Shown here in pieces: positions 8,874-15,514 of a DNA stretch of 17,909 nucleotides. The stretch is from contig CAIYPH010000799.1 in assembly GCA_903928045.1 (NCBI GenBank), positions 1-17,909 of the forward strand, given 5' to 3'. The notes below the pieces were generated by a model that was given only the letters and a program-made list of their open reading frames with translations, was not told where the DNA came from and searched no databases. The position numbers were made by a program, and so were the translations under genes. Each line of letters opens with the position of its first letter. Position 1 is the first letter of the stretch. This DNA is from an uncultured Rhodospirillales bacterium. Lineage in GTDB: Bacteria; Pseudomonadota; Alphaproteobacteria; Acetobacterales; Acetobacteraceae.

Positions 8874-9568
8874 CAGCGGGTCGCGGTGCGCCGTGGCGGC
8901 GTGATCGCCGAGATCTCGGTGATGAGCTTGCGCCGGATCGCGTCGGCGAATTGGTCGTAGCTCTCGATGGCGATCATGAAGGCGCCGGGGCCGCCGATCA
9001 CCTCGTCGCGATAATGCTCATCGAGATTGGGCTCGATGTTCAGGATCGGCAGGCCGTTGATGGTCACCCCCTTGTCGAGCGCATCGTCGCGCGCTTCCTC
9101 GGCGGGGCGGCCGGCATTGTTGGCGCCATCGCCGGAGATATCGATCACCCGCCGCACGCCGGGCCATGGCGCGCGGTCGAACAACGCGGCCGCATAGTCG
9201 ATCGCGCCGCTGATGGAGGTGCCGCCGCGGAACAACTGGCGCGGCGCGGCCGCGATATCGGCCGCCAGCCCCTCCGCGGCGTCAGCGCCATCGACGATAT
9301 GCCAATCCACCACCAGGCGCTGCAGCCGCGGCCCGGTCCATTGCACCATGGCCACCCCGATGCACTGTTGCTGGCCGGCGGCGATTGCCCGCTGCACCCG
9401 CGTGTCGCGAAACGCGGCGGCATAGCCCTGCTTTTGCAGTTCGAACCGCTCGGCCGAGACGCTGCCCGAGGCATCGACGGCGAGTACCAGCAGCAGATCC
9501 ACGCCCTGCGCCCTCGCCGGCGCGAGGCCGGCGAGGAGCAGCAGCGCGATCAGTGCGAGGCGGCGCAG
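8873..9568 (-). CDS. Secreted VWA-fold DUF1194 protein, probable CTG start
   Basis: DUF1194 proteins are small secreted von Willebrand A domains of unknown function. The MIDAS metal site is visible: D32-A-S-G-S36 (VLAVDASGS), T117 in RGGTSISGAIDYA and D147 in ISGDGANN. From GTG at 9502 the protein would begin at the first VWA strand with no export signal. Reading upstream in the same frame, 9568-9503 encode a near-ideal signal peptide: two Arg, a Leu/Ala-rich core (LALIALLLLAGLA) and an ARA|QG cleavage site. The frame is closed by TGA at 9583-9581 and holds no ATG, GTG or TTG between that stop and 9502. The best start is CTG at 9568, with GAGG 5 nt upstream inside the NIPSNAP stop region. I therefore give 231 residues; automatic annotation would probably start at 9502. 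It overlaps the PotB-like gene by 1 nt. Confidence 0.8.
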   Translation of the reverse strand: MRRLALIALLLLAGLAPARAQGVDLLLVLAVDASGSVSAERFELQKQGYAAAFRDTRVQRAIAAGQQQCIGVAMVQWTGPRLQRLVVDWHIVDGADAAEGLAADIAAAPRQLFRGGTSISGAIDYAAALFDRAPWPGVRRVIDISGDGANNAGRPAEEARDDALDKGVTINGLPILNIEPNLDEHYRDEVIGGPGAFMIAIESYDQFADAIRRKLITEISAITPPRRTATR

Positions 9569-9573
9569 GGCGG

Positions 9574-9577
9574 CCTC
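9574..9577 (-). promoter_or_regulatory. Ribosome site supporting a CTG start for the VWA gene
   Basis: GAGG on the minus strand, overlapping the NIPSNAP stop, lies 5 nt before the CTG at 9568. It supports translation of the signal peptide from a non-standard codon, though four bases is a short match. Confidence 0.35.
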
Positions 9578-10211
9578 ACTTCATCGTCGAATAGTCGGTG
9601 GGGATCAGCAGGGTGGACTGCATCTCCACCACTCGCGTGCCCTGGCGCTTGAGGTAGGCGAGCCAGTCGGCGTCCTTGAACAGTTCGCGGCGGATCGCCG
9701 CGCGGGCATCGGCCGATTTGTAGTTCCACATATGCAGCACCTCGTTGGGCTGCGGGCTCTCGCCGATCCACAGGCCGACATTGCGCGAGAAGGTCTCGCG
9801 ATGCGGCATGATTTTCAGATACTCCTCGGCATAGGGCCGCGCCGCGCCCATCTCGGTGCGGTAGATGCGCATCTCGTAGACGCCGCCTTCCTCCGCGGGG
9901 GGAACCACATCCTTCATCGGATGCATGAAGCGGATGTCCTGCCGCTCCAGCAGCGGGCGGATGGCGGGGACGTAGTCGCGCGTCCAGGCCTCGTTCTTCG
10001 CCAACTCGCCGCGCAGCCGGGTGCGCTCGTCGAGGCTCGCATAAGACCAGATGTGCCAGACTTGGTTGAGCGTGCCGAATTCCGGCGTCCAATAGCCGAG
10101 GTTCACGCCGTAGTTCTGTCCGCGCGCCGGGCGGCCGACGGTTTTTGCGAGGTTGAGGTATTCGCCGAGCTTGCCCGGCTTCAACGTGTAGACGCGGAGT
10201 TCATGGATCAT
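9576..10211 (-). CDS. NIPSNAP-family protein (two dimeric alpha/beta-barrel domains)
   Basis: A 211-residue protein with two NIPSNAP-type ferredoxin-like domains. The first starts IHELRVYTLKPGKLGEYLNL (2-21) and includes VWHIWSYASLDER; the second starts VYEMRIYRTEMGAARPYAEE (111-130) and includes VLHMWNYKSADARAAIR. This repeat of 'R.Y.....G....Y' followed by 'v.H.W.Y.s...R' defines the family. There is no signal peptide, so it is presumably cytoplasmic. NIPSNAP proteins in bacteria have no settled function; some relatives in the dimeric alpha/beta-barrel fold bind or act on small hydrophobic or haem-like ligands. The ATG at 10211 is preceded by AAAGGGAAA. It lies 30 nt after the binding-protein gene and just before the VWA gene, an odd place inside a transporter operon. 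Confidence 0.9.
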   Translation of the reverse strand: MIHELRVYTLKPGKLGEYLNLAKTVGRPARGQNYGVNLGYWTPEFGTLNQVWHIWSYASLDERTRLRGELAKNEAWTRDYVPAIRPLLERQDIRFMHPMKDVVPPAEEGGVYEMRIYRTEMGAARPYAEEYLKIMPHRETFSRNVGLWIGESPQPNEVLHMWNYKSADARAAIRRELFKDADWLAYLKRQGTRVVEMQSTLLIPTDYSTMK

Positions 10212-10241
10212 GGCGTTTCCCTTTCGATGGTGGTGATGGCC

Positions 10242-11318
10242 TTAGCCGTTACCCTTGAAGCGCGCCCACATGCGCGATCGGGTTCGCGCGGCCTCGGGCG
10301 GCACGGGGCCGATCGTGAAGAGCCGCGCCCGCTGCGCCTCGGGCGGATACACGCCGGGATCGCCGGCGATATCGGGCGTGACGCCCTTGGCCGAGGCCGG
10401 GACGGCGTTGGGATAGCGCACCTGGTTGGTGATGCCGGCCATCACGTCGGGTTTCAGCAGGAAATTGATGAACTCCAGCGCCTCCGCCGGGTGCGGCGCA
10501 TCCTTGGAGATGGCCAGCATGTCGAACCACAGCTGGGCGCCTTCCTTCGGCGCCACGTAGCGCACGGCCACGCCCTGTCCGGCCTCGGCGGCGCGGCCGG
10601 CGGCCTGGATCGCGTCGCCGGAATAGGACAGCACCAAGCAGGTCTCACCGGCCGCCATCGCTTCCAGCGCGCCGCCACTGGCGAAGGCGCGGATATGGGG
10701 GCGGATCGCCTTCAACGTCTTCTCCACCGCGGCGAGATCGCCGGCGTCCGTGCTATCGGGCGATTTGCCGAGATATTTCAGCACGGTCGGAATCACGTCG
10801 ATGGCGCTGTCCATCATGGTGATGCCGCAGCGAGCGGCCTTACGGGCCCATTCCGGCTTGAACAGCAGGTCCCACGAATCGAGCGGGGCGTCGGGTGCAA
10901 TTGCACGCAACCGCGACTCGTTCACGCCGAGGCCGATGGTGCCCCACAAATAGATCACGCCATGTGCATTGCCGGGATCGGAGGCGGCCACCTGCTTCAT
11001 CAACGCGGCATCGAGCCCGGCGGCGTTAGGTAGCCTGGCGCGATCGAGCGGCAGCAAGGCCCCGGTGCGCACCAGGCGTGAGAAGGTCGGCTCGCTGGTC
11101 GGCACCACCACGTCATAGCCGGATTTGCCGGCCAGCAGCTTGCCTTCCAGCGTCTCCAGGCTGTCATAGACCGAATAGCTAACCTTGATACCGGTCTCGC
11201 GCTCGAAGCGGGCGACGGCGTAGGGGTCGATGTAATCGGACCAGTTATAGACGTTCACCACCCGGTCGGCGGCGAGGGCCGGGAAGGTGAGCAACAGGAA
11301 AAGCGCCAGGACCCGCAT
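10242..11318 (-). CDS. Polyamine-type ABC transporter periplasmic binding protein (PotF-like)
   Basis: A 358-residue periplasmic binding protein. The signal peptide is residues 1-16 or 17 (MRVLALFLLLTFPALA), then VVNVYNWSDYI, the start of nearly all PotD/PotF proteins. Aligned by eye with E. coli PotF (recalled), ligand-pocket residues are mostly kept: W26 in YNWSDY, S75 in PTSEPTF, D174 for PotF Glu185, Y232-S-G-D235 for PotF W-A-G-D247, and F265-D266 for F276 and D278. The Trp-to-Tyr change and Glu-to-Asp change could shift specificity. The end, NPGVYPPEA...RARLFTIG, also matches PotF. Start: ATG 11318 with AAGGGGG 5 nt upstream; the open frame to 11486 is not protein-like and destroys the signal peptide. 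First gene of the minus-strand operon, divergent from the esterase gene. Confidence 0.92.
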   Translation of the reverse strand: MRVLALFLLLTFPALAADRVVNVYNWSDYIDPYAVARFERETGIKVSYSVYDSLETLEGKLLAGKSGYDVVVPTSEPTFSRLVRTGALLPLDRARLPNAAGLDAALMKQVAASDPGNAHGVIYLWGTIGLGVNESRLRAIAPDAPLDSWDLLFKPEWARKAARCGITMMDSAIDVIPTVLKYLGKSPDSTDAGDLAAVEKTLKAIRPHIRAFASGGALEAMAAGETCLVLSYSGDAIQAAGRAAEAGQGVAVRYVAPKEGAQLWFDMLAISKDAPHPAEALEFINFLLKPDVMAGITNQVRYPNAVPASAKGVTPDIAGDPGVYPPEAQRARLFTIGPVPPEAARTRSRMWARFKGNG

Positions 11319-11439
11319 CGATACCCCCTTCGGACTGATCTCGAGCGCAGACCACCATGCGGCTATCGCCGGCGCAACCCGCCTGTGGACGTCGGGCGCA
11401 TCCTGTCGCAGCCTGGGGATGGCAGGAAGGAAATTCGGG
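11319..11439. promoter_or_regulatory. Divergent intergenic region between the PotF-like and esterase genes
   Basis: These 121 bp must hold the promoters for both the minus-strand transporter operon and the plus-strand hydrolase pair. I find the ribosome sites (11324-11330 minus, 11424-11431 plus) but no convincing -35/-10 pair. A weak 5-bp inverted repeat, CATCC (11399-11403) and GGATG (11417-11421), is present and may be chance. Confidence 0.4.
11424..11431 (+). promoter_or_regulatory. Ribosome binding site deciding the esterase start
   Basis: AGGAAGGA lies 8 nt before ATG 11440. It excludes the upstream in-frame starts at 11287 and 11419, which lack such a site. Confidence 0.65.
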
Positions 11440-12891
11440 ATGGCGACCATTTCGCAGACTGGGCTCGGCGATCTCGCCGGCGGCATCGAGAACGGCGTCG
11501 CGGTGTTTCGCGGGGTGGCATATGCCCGCCCGCCGGTCGGCGAGCTGCGCTTCGCTCCGCCTCAACCGGTGGCGGCGTGGAACGGCCTGCGCGATGCGAC
11601 CGCGGACGGCCCGATCGCCCCGCAATCGCCCTCCCGCCTCGCGGTTGCCATGGGCGATTTCACCCGCCCACAGGACGAGGACTGCCTGACGCTCACCATC
11701 TGGACTCCGGCGCCCGACGCCAAGCGCCGCAAAGTGCTGGTGTGGCTGCATGGCGGCGCCTGGATCAGCGGCGCCGGGTCGCTCGCGTGGTATGACGGCG
11801 GCACCCTCGCGCGCGAGGGCGATATCGTGGTGGTCGGCGTCAACTACCGGCTCGGCGCGCTAGGATACCTGCGCGCGCCGGGCGTGAGCCCCGGCAATCT
11901 CGGCTCCATGGACCAGGCGCTCGCGCTGGAATGGGTGCGCGACAACATCGTGGCCTTCGGTGGCGATCCAGGCTGCGTCACCCTGGCCGGCCAATCCGCC
12001 GGCGCCTCCTCCATCGGCCGGCTGATGCTGGATCCCGCGAGCCGCAAGCTGTTCCACCGCGCCATCCTGCAGAGCGGCAGCTTCGGCCGCCCGCCGCGCA
12101 CCTTGGCCGAAGCGGCAGGGCAGGGGGCGCAATACCTCCGCCTGCTCGATATCGACCCCGATTCCGCCGACGCCGCTTCCCAGATGCGCGACATGCCGGT
12201 GGCCCGGCTGCTCCAGGCGCAAGGCGGCCTCGCCCGCGCCAATGCACGCTTCGGCGAAACCACCCCGCCCTTCATGCCCGCCCTCGCCGAGGCCACCACC
12301 CGCAACGGCCTGATCGACGACATCGCCGCCGCCGCCGGAGACATGCCGGTGCTGATCGGCATCACCCGCGAGGAGGTGCACGCCTTCTACGCCGCCGACC
12401 CTGCGATGGCCGCACCCGACCCGGCGCAGGCCGCCGCCCGCATGGGCGACCGGATGGACGCCTATCGCGCGCGGCGGCCTGGCGGATCGCTGATGGATTG
12501 GCTGGCCGATAAATCCTCCGACGAGACCTTCATCTGGCCGGCCATGCGGCTCGCCGCTGCCCTGCGCGGCCCGGTCTACGCCTACCAATTCGACTGGTCA
12601 CCGCAAGGCAGCCGCTTCAAAGCGTGCCACTGCATCGAGCTGCCCTTCATGTTCGGCACGCTCGATGCCTTTGCCGGCGCCGGCATGCTGGCGGGCGGCG
12701 ACAGGGCCTTCTGCGATGCCCTCTCGGCGCGCATGCGGTCGGATTGGATCAGCTTCATCCGCGATGGCGCGCCGGACGGTTCTTGGCCGGCCAATGAGGC
12801 CACCGAGCGCTGGACGATGCGCTACGACACGATTTGCGACCCGGCCCGCGACCCGGCCGGCATCACCACCCGCGCAGGAGACTTCGCATGA
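11440..12891 (+). CDS. Type-B carboxylesterase (COesterase family)
   Basis: A 483-residue alpha/beta hydrolase of normal length for bacterial type-B carboxylesterases, which cleave carboxylic esters (some act on amides or carbamates). It shows GVAYARPPVGELRF (25-38), EDCLTLTIWTP (80-90), the oxyanion-hole HGGAW (104-108), GNLGSMDQALALEWVRDNI (152-170), the nucleophile elbow GQSAGA with S186, the acid E312 in TREEVHAFY and H397 in ACHCIELPFMFG, so the triad is complete. No signal peptide is seen from ATG 11440, so it is likely cytoplasmic. The frame continues upstream to 11287, but that part overlaps the divergent PotF-like signal peptide and has no family match. The last four bases overlap the next gene (ATGA), so the two hydrolases are co-translated. 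Confidence 0.93.
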   Translation: MATISQTGLGDLAGGIENGVAVFRGVAYARPPVGELRFAPPQPVAAWNGLRDATADGPIAPQSPSRLAVAMGDFTRPQDEDCLTLTIWTPAPDAKRRKVLVWLHGGAWISGAGSLAWYDGGTLAREGDIVVVGVNYRLGALGYLRAPGVSPGNLGSMDQALALEWVRDNIVAFGGDPGCVTLAGQSAGASSIGRLMLDPASRKLFHRAILQSGSFGRPPRTLAEAAGQGAQYLRLLDIDPDSADAASQMRDMPVARLLQAQGGLARANARFGETTPPFMPALAEATTRNGLIDDIAAAAGDMPVLIGITREEVHAFYAADPAMAAPDPAQAAARMGDRMDAYRARRPGGSLMDWLADKSSDETFIWPAMRLAAALRGPVYAYQFDWSPQGSRFKACHCIELPFMFGTLDAFAGAGMLAGGDRAFCDALSARMRSDWISFIRDGAPDGSWPANEATERWTMRYDTICDPARDPAGITTRAGDFA

Positions 12892-13898
12892 CCCAGACAA
12901 AATTCGCCGCCATCGGTGACCTCGCCCTCGCCAATGGCGGCGTACTGCGCGACACCAAACTCGCCTACGTCACCTACGGCACCCTCGCGCCGGACGGGCG
13001 GAACGCCGTGCTGCTGACCCATGGCTACACCTCGAGCCACCTCTTCGCCGACGGCGGCGAGGCGGCCTCCGAGGGCTCCTGGGCGGCGCTGGTCGGGCCG
13101 GGCAAGCCGATCGACACTGACCGGTTCTACGTCGTCAGCTCCAACATGATCGGCTCCTCCTTCGGCTCCACCGCGCCGGCCTCGATCAACCCGGCGACCG
13201 GCGGCGAATACGGCCCGGACTTCCCGCACATCACGCTGGTTGACATCGTCGCCGCCCAAAAAGCGATGCTGGATGGGCTCGGGGTGAAGCACCTCGTCGC
13301 CGTGGTCGGCCCCTCCTATGGCGGGTTCCAGTCCTTCGCCTGGGGCATCCAGTATCCCGGCTTCATGGATGCGCTGGTCCCCGTGGTGACCGGCCTCAAA
13401 TCCCCCGGCGCCGACCCCGACGGGCTGCTGGCCCGCTTCGCGACGGACCCCAACTGGAATGGCGGCCACTACTACCGCGTCGGTGGCATCGGCGCGACGA
13501 TGACGGCGATCCGCGCCGAGACCCTGCGCCGCTACGGCGCCGAGGCTTCCCTCGCCGGAAAGGTGCCCGACGTCGCCGCCGAGATCGAGCGCCAGGCCCG
13601 CACCTGGTCCGCCATCTTCGACGGCCACTCTTTGGTGGTGCTCGGCCGCGCCTTGGTGGGGCTGGACATGACGCCGGATGTCGGCCGCATCACCGCCAAG
13701 GTGCTGTTCGTGATTTCCCGTACCGACTCAATCTTCCCGCCCTCGCTCGCCGACACCGTGATGCCGGCGCTGAAAGGCGCGGGCGTGGATGCGCGCTATT
13801 TCGAAATCGACAGCGAAAAGGGCCACATCGCCTCGGGGGCGGATGCCGCGCTGTGGGCGGATCAGCTGCGTGCATTCATGGACGAGATCGCGGGGTAA
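12888..13898 (+). CDS. MetX-like alpha/beta hydrolase (homoserine O-acetyltransferase superfamily)
   Basis: A 336-residue alpha/beta hydrolase most like the MetX group. The family segment S-S-N-M-I-G-S-S-F-G-S-T-A-P-A-S-I-N-P-A (84-103), then YGPDFPHITLVDIVAAQKAMLDGLGV, is the MetX hallmark region. The predicted triad is S143 in VGPSYGGFQ, D280 in ISRTDSIFPP and H313 in EKGHIAS. True MetX enzymes have G-G-S-M-G-G at the nucleophile and are usually some 370-380 residues; here it is G-P-S-Y-G-G and the chain is shorter. It may therefore be a hydrolase or an acyltransferase for another alcohol. ATG 12888 has AGGAG 7 nt upstream and overlaps the esterase stop by 4 nt; the open frame from 12834 is a shadow extension. 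It ends 18 nt before the convergent M81 gene. Confidence 0.88.
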   Translation: MTQTKFAAIGDLALANGGVLRDTKLAYVTYGTLAPDGRNAVLLTHGYTSSHLFADGGEAASEGSWAALVGPGKPIDTDRFYVVSSNMIGSSFGSTAPASINPATGGEYGPDFPHITLVDIVAAQKAMLDGLGVKHLVAVVGPSYGGFQSFAWGIQYPGFMDALVPVVTGLKSPGADPDGLLARFATDPNWNGGHYYRVGGIGATMTAIRAETLRRYGAEASLAGKVPDVAAEIERQARTWSAIFDGHSLVVLGRALVGLDMTPDVGRITAKVLFVISRTDSIFPPSLADTVMPALKGAGVDARYFEIDSEKGHIASGADAALWADQLRAFMDEIAG

Positions 13899-13916
13899 CG
13901 CTCAAGAATTCGTCGC

Positions 13917-15374
13917 TCAGGGGTCCTCCACCCGCGGCCAGTACGGCGTGGTGCGCTTGGTGAAGGGAATCGCCGCGAAGTCCGGTCCAATCGCCCCGGG
14001 GGCGGCCACGTAGCGCACCTCGCGGGCGATCGGGGCGAAGCCGGCGTAGAAATGCTGGGTCGACTTCACCACCACAATCTTTTTGTCCGCCAGCGTGCAG
14101 CCGAGCCCGGTGAAGGCGTCGGGGTTGAACACCTGGCTGCGGGTGGAGTTCAGGATGATGTCGATCCCGCCCGCCCGCACCCAGGCCGAGGCGCCGAGCC
14201 CGGCGCGGCTGCCGGACAGGCCGCCCTGGCTGTGGTTGGGCGACAACGCCATCACCGTCACCTTGAGATCCACCGGATCGCCCGAGGCGGTGCCGCACTT
14301 GCCGCCGATCCGCAGATCGAATGTCGCCCCCACGCCCGCCTCGGTGCAGAACTGCACGGCGATCGGGTCCCAGAAGCAGCCGATGGCGGCGTTGGTGACG
14401 CCGCGATCCACCATGCGGCGCAGGATATGGGTGTTGTCCGACGGCGCGCCGCCGCCGGCATTATCGGCGACGTCGGCGACCACCACCGGCTTGCCGCCCT
14501 CGGCGGCGAGCCCGGCATCGATGCCGCCATCGATGCTGTCATGCCGGGGGAAGCACTCTTCGCGCAGCCGCCAGATCTCCTGGCCAAGCTCGCTGGCGAG
14601 CGCCTGGGCCTGGGTCTGGTTGTTGTCGGTCACCACCAGCATTTTCGCGCCGACCTCCGGCACATCGCCCCAGGGGAAGCCGTGGCCGAAGGAGACCGAA
14701 AGCACGCCGTCCTTGCCCTCCAGTCCCGCCATCTTGGCGACGAAGCTCTTCATCGGCTCCACCGTGGTGCGCCACATCGAGATCATCCGGCAGTCGTGAT
14801 AGGCCATCACCGGGGCGATCTCTCCGCGCTGGGCGGCGGAGCACAGCGAGTAAAGCTCGGCGGCGCGCTCGCCGATATCGATATGCGGGTATTCCTTATA
14901 GGTGATGATAACGTCCGCCTTCTCCCGCATCAGCTCGGTGAGGTGGCAGTGCAGGTCAAGCTCGAGGCCGATGGTGGCGTTGGGGCCGACGATCTCGCGC
15001 ACGCGGGCCAGGGTGTCGCCCTCGCAATCGTCATAGCCATCGGCGACCATGGCGCCATGCATGCACAGCAGCACCACATCGACCGGCATGGCCGCCTTGA
15101 TGTCGTCCAGCACGAAGCCGCGCAGCTCCTCGTAGATGTTGCGCAGCGTGGTGCCGGCGGGCTGGGCGAAGGTGCAGACGCTCTCCACCACCTCATGCCC
15201 CTCCGCCTCGGCCGCCTTGCGCCAGGCGATCAGCGCGGTGTTGCCGATTGTTGCGGGGTGCAGGCTCGCCCCGGTGCGCCACCAGTCGCGCTCGCCCATG
15301 AAGGCGGCGCGCCCGGTGGGAATCGGCGAGAAGGTGTTGGTTTCGGTGGCAAGGGTCGCGATGGCGATCTTCAT
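13917..15374 (-). CDS. M81-family metallopeptidase (MlrC-like)
   Basis: A 485-residue protein matching MlrC/DUF1485 from end to end. MlrC is the zinc enzyme that cleaves linearised microcystin peptides; most family members have unknown peptide or amide substrates. Motifs: TETNTFSPIPTG (10-21), LLCMHGAMVADGYDDCEGD (102-120), the metal cluster LELDLHCHLT with D140 and H142, then KEYPHIDIGERA with H164, and PSDNTHILRR. The D-x-H and 22-residue spacing to the third ligand agree with what I recall for MlrC (Asp, His, His). No signal peptide, so it acts in the cytoplasm. ATG 15374 has GGGAGA 7 nt upstream; the frame continues to 15500 through the intergenic region, which I reject because family homology starts at MKIAIATLATETNTF. 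Divergent from the glycosyltransferase and near a peptide-type binding protein, suggesting use on imported peptides. Confidence 0.92.
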   Translation of the reverse strand: MKIAIATLATETNTFSPIPTGRAAFMGERDWWRTGASLHPATIGNTALIAWRKAAEAEGHEVVESVCTFAQPAGTTLRNIYEELRGFVLDDIKAAMPVDVVLLCMHGAMVADGYDDCEGDTLARVREIVGPNATIGLELDLHCHLTELMREKADVIITYKEYPHIDIGERAAELYSLCSAAQRGEIAPVMAYHDCRMISMWRTTVEPMKSFVAKMAGLEGKDGVLSVSFGHGFPWGDVPEVGAKMLVVTDNNQTQAQALASELGQEIWRLREECFPRHDSIDGGIDAGLAAEGGKPVVVADVADNAGGGAPSDNTHILRRMVDRGVTNAAIGCFWDPIAVQFCTEAGVGATFDLRIGGKCGTASGDPVDLKVTVMALSPNHSQGGLSGSRAGLGASAWVRAGGIDIILNSTRSQVFNPDAFTGLGCTLADKKIVVVKSTQHFYAGFAPIAREVRYVAAPGAIGPDFAAIPFTKRTTPYWPRVEDP

Positions 15375-15399
15375 GGCGGTGTCTCCCGGCGAGGCGGCG

Positions 15400-15428
15400 A
15401 GGATAGCCGCCACCGGTAAACCTGGCGA
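15400..15428 (-). promoter_or_regulatory. Candidate promoter of the M81 gene
   Basis: On the minus strand TCGCCA (15428-15423) and TATCCT (15405-15400) are spaced 17 nt apart; each matches 4 of 6 sigma70 consensus positions. The inverted repeat at 15430-15448 begins just upstream of the -35 element. By-eye prediction only. Confidence 0.3.
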
Positions 15429-15429
15429 G

Positions 15430-15448
15430 ATCGCATCCCCCATGCGAT
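15430..15448. repeat. Perfect 7-bp inverted repeat with 5-nt spacer, candidate operator
   Basis: ATCGCAT-CCCCC-ATGCGAT, in the 140-bp divergent region between the M81 gene and the glycosyltransferase gene. The arms are AT-containing in a very GC-rich setting, which favours a regulator binding site over chance. No T tract follows, so it is not a terminator. Centred about 46 bp before the predicted M81 transcription start, it would suit an activator. Confidence 0.45.
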
Positions 15449-15514
15449 TGAAGGTTTCCGTTCGGGCGCGGGCTCGGCTAGCCTCCGGACTTCTTCCCAA
15501 CAGGTGAGCTTATC

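Noticed and set aside
9732..11033. A 433-codon plus-strand frame across NIPSNAP and PotF-like genes
   Set aside because: It is antisense to two well-identified genes; no domain is visible.
11319..11486. N-terminal extension of the PotF-like protein
   Set aside because: It would bury the signal peptide inside the protein and overlap the start of the divergent esterase gene; ATG 11318 has a strong ribosome site.
12888..13898. Calling this gene metX
   Set aside because: The nucleophile elbow is G-P-S-Y-G-G and the chain is shorter than usual MetX; only superfamily membership is supported.
14052..15419. A 455-codon plus-strand frame over the M81 gene
   Set aside because: It is antisense to a full-length M81 protein, is His/Gly/Ala-rich and has no motif.
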